Shown: positions 41,745 through 50,743, counted from the stretch's first letter. The stretch is 64,000 bases of DNA from JAJYKN01 sp035516155 (GCA_035516155.1 DATJAP010000044.1:62001-126000); one strand, 5' to 3'. Translations and numbers: made by a program. Notes: generated from the sequence alone by a model not told the origin.

Positions 41745-42397
41745 TGACGAATAGTCGCACAGATGCGGCTGTTAATAAATCCCGGACGATCTCCCGCAGG
41801 ACAACGTGCAGATACTATTGAAAAAAATAGTTGTCACCGAATTTTTGTGGATGAGCGCGAAGATGGGAGGATTTCATTGTGTTTTAAGACCATTCACCTT
41901 AAGGCCGACGCTTCATTTAGGCGTTCATGAACCTTTTTATTATTTTTTTTATTCCCGGGGGTACACTCGAGTCCGCAGTCAATGCTTTATGCAAAGTAAC
42001 GCATCACTCCCGCCGACGGCTGATTTTCCAGGCCTCTTTTGAGCATCAATTTCTCGGCCCCCCTGCGACAATCCTGCTGTATCTCATTTACTGGACCGTG
42101 AAGATTGTCCTTCCCGAAAAAAACAACTTATCCACACAACTTAACTCCCACTGAATGCCATAGACGAGGATGGAGCAATCAACGGCTTTCTTGAGGAGGA
42201 AAACGAACTGCACTGCTTCAGCAAAGAGCACAACCGCCAGCAATATTAGCAATAATACTTTAATTCGCTTGACTTCGCCCTGGTCTCTCGTTTTAATTAA
42301 ATTATAGAAGGACAATCGACATTATTTTCCTGCTAGAGCCGCTTATCGCCCCTCCAGTCACAAGAGGTCGTCGGAGCGTCGATAGAGGAGAGGTGGG
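41745..42397. other. Intergenic region, about 650 bp
   Basis: No convincing gene. A minus-strand frame (42088-42315) would encode a hydrophobic segment 'KVLLLILLAVVLFAEAVQFV', but it has only TTG or GTG starts and no ribosome site. Confidence 0.4.
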
Positions 42398-42787
42398 ATG
42401 AAACATCCGTTCAAAAACGAGGGTGTCATCAATATCCGCAGTGTTTTCGGAGTCACGGAAACCATGGACCGAATTGAGTCTGTTGTGTGGGCCCGGTGTA
42501 TGAAGGTCTTTGCCCGGATCAACCAGCAGCACGAGGCAAAGCTGTCCGGCCTCGACCTGAAGCCGATGCAACTCCTGATCTTCGGCGATCTTCGGACCTG
42601 TGTTCCGCTTATGGAAGCCTATCCGTCAACAGCCCTTGACCTGCCGCTCAAAGTACTGGTATGGGAAACATCGGAGGGAGAAGTCTGGGTCAGCTTTTAC
42701 AGTACGGACTACCTGTGCATGCGGCACGGCGTCGAAGAAAGCCGCTTTCCCCGGGTCGAAGACCTGATCCGGAAAGCACTGCGATGA
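42398..42787 (+). CDS. DUF302-domain protein
   Basis: A 129-residue protein of the DUF302 fold. Family hallmarks: a segment ending 'KVFARINQQHEAKLSGLDLK', 'PMQLLIFGDLRTCVPLMEAY', and 'ALDLPLKVLVWETSEGEVW'. DUF302 proteins are small, often linked to redox or sulfur metabolism or membrane stress, but their biochemical role is unknown. GAGAGGTGGG directly precedes the ATG. There is no signal peptide, so it is cytoplasmic. It is followed by the CBS-domain gene 180 bp downstream in the same direction. Confidence 0.85.
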   Translation: MKHPFKNEGVINIRSVFGVTETMDRIESVVWARCMKVFARINQQHEAKLSGLDLKPMQLLIFGDLRTCVPLMEAYPSTALDLPLKVLVWETSEGEVWVSFYSTDYLCMRHGVEESRFPRVEDLIRKALR

Positions 42788-42970
42788 GCAATGGGCGCAC
42801 GCGAAAGCCCAGCTCCTTGTCTTTCTTTTTCGGACTATCCTCTCACGGGCAGCGTCGGCTGAAAATGCTGTATCTAGTTTAATGTTTATGATATATTCCC
42901 GAGTGAGAGTGCGAATACTATTCTCCGGCCGATGGCGCTGCACAGGATTTTGAAAGGAGATTTTCTGAAC

Positions 42971-43462
42971 ATGCAGGGTGACGCTTCTGAAGGGCATATA
43001 CAATCCAAAATGGGACTCGAGTTGTTTGTACGGGATGTCATGACAACAAATGTCATCGCGATCTCGAAATATGAGACCATCATGAAGGTGGCGAACATTT
43101 TGACGAACAAAAATATAAGCGGACTTCCGGTAGTTGATAAGGAAAATAAAGTTCTCGGTATCGTAACTCAGGCGGACATTCTTTCGATGGTGGGCGTAAG
43201 CAGGGAGCACACGTTCAAAGATCTTTTGAAATACATGCTCGGCGAACGGCTGCATGAGCGCAAGATGGGCGACCTTGCAGGCGACATTATGACCTCCCCG
43301 GCCCTTACCATAAAACCAGATGCAAACATCGCCGAGGCAGTGCGGATCATGGAGGAAAAAAGGATCAGGCGGCTGACCGTCGTGGATGACAAGAATGCCC
43401 TGATCGGCATTTTAACGCGGGCCGACATTCTGAAAGCAGTAATTAACAAACTGAAGGGTTAA
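42971..43462 (+). CDS. Protein of two CBS domains
   Basis: About 163 residues, almost entirely a CBS pair (Bateman module): CBS1 'VRDVMTTNVIAISKYETIMK...GLPVVDKENKVLGIV' and CBS2 'AGDIMTSPALTIKPDANIAE...RRLTVVDDKNALIGIL' (ellipses mark gaps). Such stand-alone modules bind adenine nucleotides and regulate partner enzymes or channels. The partner is not evident. ATG 42971 is chosen because AAGGAG lies 11 bases before it; the frame also extends to 42932. Confidence 0.88.
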   Translation: MQGDASEGHIQSKMGLELFVRDVMTTNVIAISKYETIMKVANILTNKNISGLPVVDKENKVLGIVTQADILSMVGVSREHTFKDLLKYMLGERLHERKMGDLAGDIMTSPALTIKPDANIAEAVRIMEEKRIRRLTVVDDKNALIGILTRADILKAVINKLKG

Positions 43463-43638
43463 GCCCCTCATGGTTTCTTTTTTACCGGAGACATCGCTGA
43501 GGAGTCAACACCCTTGATGAAGTGTCGGAGATGTTTCCGTTCAAATCCCGCTCTCACCTCAGCGTTCCCTCCCGTAACAGCGCGGCACTTGTCCCACCTG
43601 GATAACGATCCATCTTTGATCCCTGAAGGCTTCGCGTA

Positions 43639-43797
43639 TCAATCGTTCCCAGTGACGACTGCTTCGTTCCCCTCCGCATTGGCTATCGGTGCAGGTGTTG
43701 AAGTGCTGCCCTTCATTTCAATGATGCTCAAGGGACATTCTGCAACACAAACGCCGTCGCGCCTGCATTTCTCCTGATCAATGACAAACAGGCTCAT
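43639..43797 (-). pseudogene. Truncated 4Fe-4S ferredoxin-like fragment
   Basis: The start MSLFVIDQEKCRRDGVCVAE followed by 'CPLSIIEMKGSTSTPAP' matches the N-terminus of ferredoxin domains fused to nitroreductases (Cys-x5-Cys-x3-Cys-Pro). The second cysteine motif (CxxCGHCVAVCP type) and everything after it are missing; the frame ends in unrelated sequence 'NEAVVTGND'. It is therefore a remnant. It lies just downstream of the flavoprotein gene on the same strand. Confidence 0.5.
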
Positions 43798-43882
43798 GCT
43801 ATCTTTTCTTTCAAATGTCATGCTGGGGCCCGGAAAAGGACGCCGCGCTTTCACTGAGCATGGAGTTCAGGTCGTTGGCGTA

Positions 43883-44452
43883 TTACAACATAATCCTCCG
43901 CGCTATTTCTTCAGCCTGCCGCAGAAATTTTTCCGGGAGCTCGGCGGGAGTTTTTGGCGTTGTACCGTAAGCGCGTAACAAGTGGCTTTCTGTGAACCGG
44001 TACCACTTGAAAAACTGGTTATAACGCGGGAACACGTCGGCGAACCGGTTTTCCGGCCCTCCCTGGGTGATGATAAACACCAGTTTCTTGCCCGGGGCGA
44101 TTCGCACAGGCTGCGGGTTTGTCATATAGTCTGGTTTCAGGTAGGAAAAAGTACGGTCAATAAATGCCTTGAGCTGGCTCGTGATTTCCCCATAAAACGT
44201 TCCTGTGGCCAGAACGATGACATCGGACTGGCCGACCGCATGGAGAACGCCGGTCAGATCATCCTTGAGGATACATTTTTCGAGCTTCGTCTTGCATGCG
44301 TAGCAACCCTGGCATCCCCGGTAATTGAGTTCGTTGAGAGCAAAGGTCGTTGATTGAGCACCGAGGTTTTCCGCTGTTTTGAGAAAATGCTTGGCGAGGG
44401 TGGTGCTGTTCCCTTCAGGACGCGGACTCCCGAATAAACTTACGATCTTCAT
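43883..44452 (-). CDS. Flavodoxin-fold NAD(P)H-dependent FMN reductase, iron-sulfur flavoprotein-like
   Basis: A 189-residue protein. The FMN phosphate loop is 'SLFGSPRPEGNSTTLAKHFL'. A compact cysteine set 'RGCQGCYACKTKLEKCILKD' (C-x2-C-x2-C-x6-C) is the 4Fe-4S signature of iron-sulfur flavoproteins, although many plain NADPH:FMN reductases keep a similar stretch. 'VIVLATGTFYGEITSQLKAF' is the second flavin loop. It is a cytoplasmic electron-transfer or quinone/azo reductase; the partner could have been the decayed ferredoxin next to it. GGAGG lies seven bases before the ATG. Confidence 0.85.
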   Translation of the reverse strand: MKIVSLFGSPRPEGNSTTLAKHFLKTAENLGAQSTTFALNELNYRGCQGCYACKTKLEKCILKDDLTGVLHAVGQSDVIVLATGTFYGEITSQLKAFIDRTFSYLKPDYMTNPQPVRIAPGKKLVFIITQGGPENRFADVFPRYNQFFKWYRFTESHLLRAYGTTPKTPAELPEKFLRQAEEIARRIML

Positions 44453-44530
44453 GATGAACCTCCATTTTTTATATACTCTGTTCCGCCGGAGGGAATGAAT
44501 ATCGACGGATATCCCGCCATCCCTGGCTGC

Positions 44531-45697
44531 TTATTTATTATCCATCGAATACCAAAGATAAAGAGACGCGACGCTTCGATAAGGCTTCCAGCGTTCCCCG
44601 TATTTCTCAATATCCTTCGGCTCTGGCACTTTGGACAGTCCGTAGAGTTGAGCGACGGCCTTTCGAATGCCAAAGTCCAGCGTCGGGAAAATGTCCGCAC
44701 GGCCGAGATTAAAAATGAGGTACATTTCGACCGTCCACCGACCCACACCTTTGATCTGAGTAAACTCTTTGATAATCTGTTCATCCGACATTTCCTTCAG
44801 CTTTTCGAGCGGCGACAACTTTCCCTCTAAATATTTCCGGGCGAGGTCTTTTAAAAAAGAGACCTTCATAAGTGAAAGACCCGCTTTACGCAGATCGGCG
44901 TCGGCGGTGTTCAGGATTCTCGTGGGATCGGGATGGCCGTCCTCGGTAATCAGCGCGTTTACTCGGTTCAATATCGTTCCCGCAGCCTTTGATGAAAGTT
45001 GTTGACTGGTTATTGCCTGGATAAGCGCAGCTAGAGGCTCCTTTTTCAGGAGAGGCTGGAATTGCAATGGTCCCACCTTTTTTATCAACCGCGCAATAGA
45101 CTTGTCCTTTTTTTGTAATGTCTTGGTAGCCTTCTGCCATAGCGCCGGCGTTGCTATGACGCCGGATTTTTTCAAGCTGACGCCTTCAAGCTCAAGGAGC
45201 GCGGCTTTCGTTTCCACGCCGCCAGGAGCGGAATATCCACCCAACTTTCCCTGAGAGGCAACCACGCGATGACAGGGAACGACGAGTGGTATTGGATTTT
45301 TGCCGAGAGCGGCTCCCACTGCGCGTGCGGCATTGGGTTTGCCGATACGAGCGGCCATTTCACTGTAAGTCACAACCTCCCCAGAACGGATTTTTTGCGC
45401 GGACCGGTATACGGAACGCATGAATTCTGATATGTCGATAAAGTGCACCGGGAGGTTGGAGAAATCCTGGGCCTCTCCTTTGAGATGGGCTATCACTTTT
45501 CCGGTGAGTTCCTTTATCCAGGAAGGCGGAACAGCGGAAGCTCTCTTGCTCTTGGTCATTCTTTTCAGGCGCGTCTCAACACGCTTTCCCGCTGACTCGG
45601 GAAGAAAGAAAGATGTTATCCCCTGAGCGTCCCAACTCACCCCGCAATTCCCCAGAGAGGTCGGAAAAGTAAGCCAGGCTGCTTCCTGTTTTTGCAT
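44531..45697 (-). CDS. Fused Ogt (O6-alkylguanine-DNA alkyltransferase) and AlkA-type DNA glycosylase
   Basis: About 388 residues. Residues 1-180 are methylated-DNA-protein-cysteine methyltransferase: 'RSGEVVTYSEMAARIGKPNA', then the suicide cysteine in 'IPLVVPCHRVVAS' (about Cys142) and 'GGYSAPGGVETKAALLELEG'. Residues about 185-388 are an HhH-GPD DNA-3-methyladenine glycosylase II: 'ALIQAITSQQLSSKAAGTIL', hairpin 'FTQIKGVGRWTVEMYLIFNL' and catalytic Asp (about 341) in 'IFPTLDFGIRKAVAQLYG'. The first half removes O6-methylguanine directly, the second excises 3-methyladenine. The reading frame is continuous with no gap. ATG 45697 or GTG 45703 follow GGAGG. Confidence 0.92.
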   Translation of the reverse strand: MQKQEAAWLTFPTSLGNCGVSWDAQGITSFFLPESAGKRVETRLKRMTKSKRASAVPPSWIKELTGKVIAHLKGEAQDFSNLPVHFIDISEFMRSVYRSAQKIRSGEVVTYSEMAARIGKPNAARAVGAALGKNPIPLVVPCHRVVASQGKLGGYSAPGGVETKAALLELEGVSLKKSGVIATPALWQKATKTLQKKDKSIARLIKKVGPLQFQPLLKKEPLAALIQAITSQQLSSKAAGTILNRVNALITEDGHPDPTRILNTADADLRKAGLSLMKVSFLKDLARKYLEGKLSPLEKLKEMSDEQIIKEFTQIKGVGRWTVEMYLIFNLGRADIFPTLDFGIRKAVAQLYGLSKVPEPKDIEKYGERWKPYRSVASLYLWYSMDNK

Positions 45698-46179
45698 TCT
45701 CACCCTGCCTCCTGATAAATCGGGACCACGGCTGCTTCCCTGTCTCGAATCGCTGTTATGACTAACCCCTTTATAAAAGTCTATCAGAATCAGCCCATGG
45801 AAATCAACTCATTCCTGCTTGTAAGGAACGACACCCTTGCGGTGGAATCAATTTCGGAGGAGAGCCTCTCGTGTCAAGGAATTAGACAGGATTATAGTAT
45901 TCATACGCCGGAAGTTTTAGAAATGACCGGAGAGCCGTCGTAATTTATAGAGCGCCCATTACACTAAAACCAGAAGCCTTTGCAAAAAAGCCGACCTGGT
46001 CATTCAGGAAATAAACGTCCGGTTGTCAATGATACCTGCCTACTCCATAGCCTCTCGAAAATCTGTGATCGGGCTTATCATTCATCTGGGATGATACAGC
46101 AATGAATTTTGCTGAGACTCTCTCCCACGGAGGGTAAAATAGGGGGGGTAAATGGTAGAGGCCGAAGATCTAGCTCCAA
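45698..46179. other. Intergenic region, about 480 bp
   Basis: No gene is supported. The plus frame at 45758-45943 has no ribosome site or recognisable sequence. Confidence 0.4.
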
Positions 46180-46185
46180 AAAGGG

Positions 46186-46224
46186 AAAAACCTCCATTCC
46201 CGCATCATCGTTCGGGAATGGAGG
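46186..46224 (-). terminator. Strong rho-independent terminator of the ferritin-like gene
   Basis: CCTCCATTCCCG (46191-46202) pairs with CGGGAATGGAGG (46213-46224), a 12-bp perfect stem followed on the minus strand by TTTTTCCCTTTTT. Confidence 0.85.
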
Positions 46225-46248
46225 ATCCGTCCCTAACAGGCAAAATGT

Positions 46249-46689
46249 CTAGGAAACAAATACGGTCGCGCGCTTCAGCTCGTTCAGCTTCGCGAGCAGG
46301 GCATGGTGCTTCTGTTCATCGGCGATCAAATAGGAAAGAATATAACGAGTCACGAAAAGCTTGCTTTCGTTCAGCGCGGCATCGGCGATTTCAAGCGTTT
46401 TCGCCTCAGCGGCAAGATGCTTGTTGAGGCCATCGGAAAGCTCCACGAGATCGTCGGGCGTGAGGACGAGCGCTTCCTTGGTCAGGCTGTCGGCCAGGAG
46501 CTTTTGCATTGCCTTGTGCTTCTGGGAATCGCTCTTGATCATTTCCATCGTCATCTTCACAAGTTTGTTCTTCGTTTTCTTGAGCATTGCGTCCGCATGC
46601 TTAATCGTCTCATCTTCAAGTACCATCCACTCTTCCAGCGCAGCGATAAGTTTGTCCGTGTCTTCTGCTGACGATTTCTTTTTTGCCAT
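46249..46689 (-). CDS. Ferritin-like (rubrerythrin-type) diiron helical protein
   Basis: A 146-residue all-helical protein. Two ExxH-like diiron patterns are visible: 'EEWMVLEDETIKHADAML' and later 'EAKTLEIADAALNESK' with 'YLIADEQKHHALLAKL'. 'DSQKHKAMQKLLAD' supplies another possible ligand set. This arrangement resembles a four-helix ferritin-like bundle; the substrate could be peroxide or iron. A GAAAGGGG ribosome site, a clear promoter at 46768-46797 and the terminator at 46186-46224 make it a well-defined single-gene unit, as usual for a stress protein. Confidence 0.75.
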   Translation of the reverse strand: MAKKKSSAEDTDKLIAALEEWMVLEDETIKHADAMLKKTKNKLVKMTMEMIKSDSQKHKAMQKLLADSLTKEALVLTPDDLVELSDGLNKHLAAEAKTLEIADAALNESKLFVTRYILSYLIADEQKHHALLAKLNELKRATVFVS

Positions 46690-46767
46690 GATTTTTCCCC
46701 TTTCGTTGCATGAATTGGCGTCTTGATTCGTCTCATGGTATAGCGGCCTACGCCGAGGCGAGCTTGT

Positions 46768-46797
46768 TTTATACCATATAGACTAAAATTATTTCAA
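46768..46797 (-). promoter_or_regulatory. Sigma-70-type promoter of the ferritin-like gene
   Basis: On the minus strand TTGAAA (46797-46792), an 18-base spacer and TATAAA (46773-46768), about 80 bases before the start codon. Confidence 0.5.
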
Positions 46798-46873
46798 CAG
46801 AAAAATGATTTTAAGCGAAAAGGAGCAAACGACGGGGATACCCCTTTTGAAAAATTCCCGGGATTCTGTCAGA

Positions 46874-47341
46874 TCATGGCTCGTACACCATAAGGTTGCT
46901 CGTTGCAGTGGCTATCAACTTGTGTTTCTCGTTGTGGGCCTCGGCGTATAGCTGCACGAGCCTTCTGCTTTTCGATTTGAATTCCGCGCGTATCGTCACG
47001 ATTTCCCCCGACCTTAGTGGTCTCATGAAATTCACATTCATATCGATCGATATGCAGGGTTTACGGAGTGTGGCAAAAGAGAGCGGCCCGAAAACATTGT
47101 CAAAATAACTGCTCAAAATTCCGCCCTGCAGATATCCTAGAGGATTTGTCTGGTTTTCATGCACGGGAAACTTCACCGTCAGACTCTTGTTTACTTCGTG
47201 TGCAGTGATCTTCGCGCCTGATTCCAGAAAGCAGAGCGGAGGCATTTTCACTTCGGGGTATTGTTTCCGGAACTCTTCGTCGTGAAAGAACTTCTCTGCG
47301 TCAAAATTTGAGGTGTTTGACTCGCTGGTGTCGGAACCCAT
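46874..47341 (-). CDS. PaaI-type hot-dog thioesterase
   Basis: A 155-residue hot-dog protein. The signature 'NPLGYLQGGILSSYFDNVFG' matches the 'G-x-HGG-x3-x3-D' helix of PaaI/4HBT thioesterases, with Gln in the His place and Asp as the catalytic acid. It continues 'SIDMNVNFMRPLRSGEIVTI' and ends 'TATSNLMVYEP'. It should hydrolyse acyl- or aryl-CoA thioesters. AAGGGGAG precedes the ATG. The first 25 residues are low-complexity and may be disordered. The gene lies between the ferritin-like gene and the quinone oxidoreductase, all on the minus strand but with separate spacing. Confidence 0.85.
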   Translation of the reverse strand: MGSDTSESNTSNFDAEKFFHDEEFRKQYPEVKMPPLCFLESGAKITAHEVNKSLTVKFPVHENQTNPLGYLQGGILSSYFDNVFGPLSFATLRKPCISIDMNVNFMRPLRSGEIVTIRAEFKSKSRRLVQLYAEAHNEKHKLIATATSNLMVYEP

Positions 47342-47429
47342 TCATTCTCCCCTTGAAGGACGATTTCCCTGATAACCGGCGGCCCCTATCTGGAGCCCCC
47401 GCTTTTTATTAAGCATATTCTTTTTTTTC

Positions 47430-48401
47430 TCAGCCTGCAACCTTGAGTACGATTTTCCCCGTCGACTGCCTGCCTTCAAGAAGGCGATGTGCTTTTTCGG
47501 CCTCGGCCAGCGAATAGACCTCCTTGATGCGCAATTTCAGCCAGCCTTCCTGTATGGCATTCAGGACCTCCTTTGACCTGTGGGACAGCTCTCCCCGCGA
47601 TGCGATGAAATTAACCAGACTCCCGCCGGAGATAGAGATCGACTTCGCCCCGAGCGAATTCGGTAAAACGGGGTCTGCAGGCCCGCTTGCGGACCCGAAA
47701 ACCACTATGTGCCCGCGGATCGCCACCGCTTCCAGGTCACTCGGGAATGTGGTCTTCGCGACTCCGTCGATGATAAGATCAGCTCCCCGTCCGCCCGTGA
47801 TTCGTTTCACCTCGCTCACGAAATCCTGCCGCGTGTAAAGTATCACCTGATCTGCGCCTGCCTCTCTGGCGATGCGCGCCTTCTCGTCTGTGGAGACCGT
47901 CCCGATGACCCGAGCGCCGAGGCGCTTCGCCCATTGCACAAGAAGAAGACCTACCCCGCCTGCGGCCGCGTGTATCAAGACCGTGTCGCTTTTTTTCGGC
48001 ATACGGAATTCATGGATCAGGTAATGCGCCGTCATTCCCTGCAGCGGAAATGCTGCCCCCTGTTCAAAGGACATCTCCTTCGGCAGCAGAATCAACCTTG
48101 CCGCCTCGATAACCGCAAACTCGCTGTAACTCCCGAGATGACCCGTGTATGCCACGCGATCACCGGGCCGCACATCCGTGACGCCGTCGCTGACGGATTC
48201 CACAACACCCGATGCCTCCAACCCCGGGATGTAGGGAAGCTTCACGGGGTAGGTTCCCCGCCGCTGGTAGATATCTACGAAATTTACGCCGGCGGCATGA
48301 ATTTTTACCAGTGCCTGTCCTGCAACGGGCGCTGGTTTCGGCTCTTCTGTCAGTTTTAACACAGAGGCATCGCCGTAGTTTGATATCGTGATGGCCTTCA
48401 T
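47430..48401 (-). CDS. NADPH:quinone oxidoreductase (zeta-crystallin-like MDR family)
   Basis: A 323-residue medium-chain dehydrogenase/reductase without the structural or catalytic zinc Cys set. Motifs: 'HAAGVNFVDIYQRRGTYPVK', 'PYIPGLEASGVVESVSDGV', 'GAAFPLQGMTAHYLIHE', Rossmann loop 'HAAAGGVGLLLVQWAKRLGA', and 'LLEGRQSTGKIVLKV' at the end. It reduces quinones with NADPH in the cytoplasm. GGGAGG precedes the ATG. Adjacent to an aldo/keto reductase on the same strand, which suggests a common detoxification theme. Confidence 0.93.
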   Translation of the reverse strand: MKAITISNYGDASVLKLTEEPKPAPVAGQALVKIHAAGVNFVDIYQRRGTYPVKLPYIPGLEASGVVESVSDGVTDVRPGDRVAYTGHLGSYSEFAVIEAARLILLPKEMSFEQGAAFPLQGMTAHYLIHEFRMPKKSDTVLIHAAAGGVGLLLVQWAKRLGARVIGTVSTDEKARIAREAGADQVILYTRQDFVSEVKRITGGRGADLIIDGVAKTTFPSDLEAVAIRGHIVVFGSASGPADPVLPNSLGAKSISISGGSLVNFIASRGELSHRSKEVLNAIQEGWLKLRIKEVYSLAEAEKAHRLLEGRQSTGKIVLKVAG

Positions 48402-48501
48402 TGTCTTGCCTCCCTTTTCATCTGCTTTTACGTTCCTTCAATTCCAGCATGCGCAGAATTCGACGCTTCAGGGAAAAAGCCCTGCCTCTGTTCCTGCGGA
48501 A

Positions 48502-49581
48502 TCACGAGCTGCTGCTCAGAGACCCTGCACCGACTTTTTCACTTCGGTCTTTTACCTCTGTCTGCGGCCTCCGGCCTCGGTCCTGACGGTCGACCATCCA
48601 CCCCGGATATTCCGGCGGCAATGCGCTCGCGGCGCTCAGCTGGGTCACGTGCTCGGCGGACAACTGCACATCGCTCGCGGCCAGGTTGTCCACGAGCTGT
48701 TCGCGTGTCTTCGCTCCGATGATGACACTCGTAACAAAAGAACGCGTCAGCAGCCAGGCAAGGGCCACCCGCGCAATGGAGATGCCCATGGCAAGGGAAA
48801 CCGTCCTCATTGCGCCAAGTACTTTCTTGGTGCGCTCGCGATCAACGGGGGGGAAATCGTAAGAAGTTCTCCGTGCGCCCTCGGGTCCGGGTTTCTCCAG
48901 GTCGAACTTTCCGGAAAGGAGTCCCCCTGCAAGCGGACTCCAAGGGAGGAATGCAAGACCCTGGTCCTTTGCAAGCGGCGCGACTTCGCGTTCAATGTCC
49001 CTGCCTGCGATCGAGTAGTACATCTGTGCGCTCACAAACCGTGCCAGGTTATGGCCATCTGAATAGGCAAGAGCCTTCATCGCCTGCCAGGCAGGCAAAT
49101 TGCAATAGCCGATGGAGCGTGCCTTGCCGCTGTGGACGACGTCGTCGAGCGCGCGCAGCGTCTCCTCAATAGGCGTGTCAAGATCAGTGCCGTGGATCTG
49201 GTAAAGGTCAACATATTCCAGTTTCAGGCGCCGGAGACTTGCGTCAATCGAGTCCATGATATGCTTGCGCGACAAACCGATCTGGTTCGGGCCCGGCCCG
49301 GTGCGACCACGCACCTTTGTCGCGACAATGATTTGATCGCGCGGTCTCCCCAGCGAGGCAAGCGCCGCGCCGACATGCTTTTCCGATTCCCCCTCGGAGT
49401 AGACGTCCGCCGTGTCGATGAAGTTCACGCCCAAATCAAGCGCCGTGCCGATGATTTCCTCGACTTCGGATGCCGTAAGCCTTCCGATGACTTCCCAGAA
49501 CCCTTTCCCGCCGAACGTCATGGTCCCGAGGCAAAGCTCGGAAACGTAGAGACCCGTTTTCCCTAAGAGACGATAACGCAT
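48502..49581 (-). CDS. Aldo/keto reductase
   Basis: A 359-residue TIM-barrel NADPH-dependent reductase. Tetrad: Asp in 'GVNFIDTADVYSEGESEKHV' (also Tyr), Lys in 'IIVATKVRGRTG' and His in 'YVDLYQIHGTDLDTPIEETL'. The cofactor part reads 'SPLAGGLLSGKFDLEKPGP' and 'SVIIGAKTREQLVDNLAAS'. It belongs to the AKR11/12-like group. The C-terminus carries about 30 extra polar residues beyond the usual family end ('DRQDRGRRPQTEVKDRSEKV'), likely unstructured. AAAGGAGG precedes the ATG. Confidence 0.93.
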   Translation of the reverse strand: MRYRLLGKTGLYVSELCLGTMTFGGKGFWEVIGRLTASEVEEIIGTALDLGVNFIDTADVYSEGESEKHVGAALASLGRPRDQIIVATKVRGRTGPGPNQIGLSRKHIMDSIDASLRRLKLEYVDLYQIHGTDLDTPIEETLRALDDVVHSGKARSIGYCNLPAWQAMKALAYSDGHNLARFVSAQMYYSIAGRDIEREVAPLAKDQGLAFLPWSPLAGGLLSGKFDLEKPGPEGARRTSYDFPPVDRERTKKVLGAMRTVSLAMGISIARVALAWLLTRSFVTSVIIGAKTREQLVDNLAASDVQLSAEHVTQLSAASALPPEYPGWMVDRQDRGRRPQTEVKDRSEKVGAGSLSSSS

Positions 49582-49966
49582 GACTGTCCTCCTTTCCTGC
49601 AGGCCCGTTTGGGGAACTCATTATACACGGAACAGCAATGCTCAATCTTCATGATTTTGTTAAAAGGCATGATTTTTGTTTTTGACTTCATTTCGATTCG
49701 TCTGGAATCGTTTCTTTCCAGTATGTTGTTTGGCTATAGTATCGCGCACAAGCCGGAACGACGATGATTCACATGTCAATCAATTTTCATCTTATAAACA
49801 AAGCATATCAGATATTTTAAGAAGATGAGTGCATGGATTTGCGTTTGCGCTTTACGGGCATAAACCAGTCCGGAACGAACGCCGAAAATTTTGTATACAC
49901 TGACAATACCTTAGTCTGCGTAAACTCTTTTTTGAATTTTGGAATCACTCTCTTTCTCAGGTTGGA
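49582..49966. other. Intergenic region upstream of the structured leader
   Basis: About 385 bp without a gene; AT-rich with no confident promoter. Confidence 0.4.
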
Positions 49967-50050
49967 GTAGCGCGCAGGGAGGTGGCAGTCAAACGAGCTG
50001 GGGGCGAAAGCCCTTTAGAGCTCAGCCGTCACGAGTCGTGCCCCCGCTAC
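49967..50050 (+). ncRNA. Candidate structured RNA element in a leader
   Basis: GTAGCG (49967-49972) can close with CGCTAC (50045-50050). Inside are GAGCT/AGCTC (49995-49999 with 50019-50023) enclosing GGGC-GAAA-GCCC (50002-50013) with a GNRA tetraloop, and CACGAGTCGTG (50030-50040). The density of nested stems exceeds that of neighbouring intergenic DNA. It lies 210 bp before the secreted-protein gene. It does not match any riboswitch consensus I know. Confidence 0.3.
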
Positions 50051-50260
50051 AAGCGTTCAAACGATTCAGAAGCGAGAGAGCTCATGAGACACTTGCGTTG
50101 CGCCGCAAGCTATGGGATTATACAATAAATAATTCCGCGCAAGGGGAGGAACGGATAATTAAACCAAATTCGTTCACCCGTGTCGAATTGTTAAACAGCA
50201 ATTGTGATGCATGGCAACAGAGATCGTTGATCAATCTTAGGATACGAGGAGGTACACCGT

Positions 50261-50743
50261 ATGAAAAAACAAAAACTTGCACCGTTCGGCATTGCCGCCT
50301 TTCTCTGGATAGTCGGACTGGGGATCCCGGCGTCGGGGAACGCTGGGGTCAATGTCGACATTTCGATTCCTCTGCCCGGCCTGGTGATTCCTGCTCCGCC
50401 GGCAATGATCGTAATTCCAGGGACTTCTGTGTATTATCCGCCCGATGTGCAAGCGGATATCTTTTTTTATCATGGTTACTGGTACCGCCCCTATCGCGGC
50501 CACTGGTTCATATCAGCTGGATATAACGGACCATGGGGCGGCATCGCCATCGGGAGAGTGCCGCGACCTCTGCTTGGCATACCTCCGCATTTTCGTCATG
50601 TCGCGCCAGGATACGAACGAGTGCCTTACGGGGTCATGAGAAGAAACTGGCGCGCTTGGGAGCGAGACCGGTACTGGGAGAAACGAGAGGGACGGAGAGA
50701 GTATCGCAGAGATGAGCGAAGAGAACGGGAATTCAGGCATTGA
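50261..50743 (+). CDS. Secreted protein of unknown function rich in Tyr, Trp and Arg
   Basis: A 160-residue protein with a signal peptide (MKKQKLAPFGIAAFLWIVGL, cut near 'ASGNAG'). A valine/proline-rich part ('VNVDISIPLPGLVIPAPP') precedes 'YYPPDVQADIFFYHGYWYRP' and 'GHWFISAGYNGPWGGIAIGR', then a highly basic tail. The 'F-YHG-WYRP--GHW' segment recurs in many small proteobacterial envelope proteins of unknown function. A good AGGAGG site precedes the ATG. Two consecutive hairpin terminators follow. Confidence 0.75.
   Translation: MKKQKLAPFGIAAFLWIVGLGIPASGNAGVNVDISIPLPGLVIPAPPAMIVIPGTSVYYPPDVQADIFFYHGYWYRPYRGHWFISAGYNGPWGGIAIGRVPRPLLGIPPHFRHVAPGYERVPYGVMRRNWRAWERDRYWEKREGRREYRRDERREREFRH

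Noticed and set aside
42088..42315. Small hydrophobic minus-strand protein
   Set aside because: Only TTG/GTG starts without a ribosome site; hydrophobicity alone is weak support.
49967..50050. Cyclic di-GMP (GEMM) riboswitch
   Set aside because: A CAAAC string is present, but the conserved GEMM core and second stem sequence are not.
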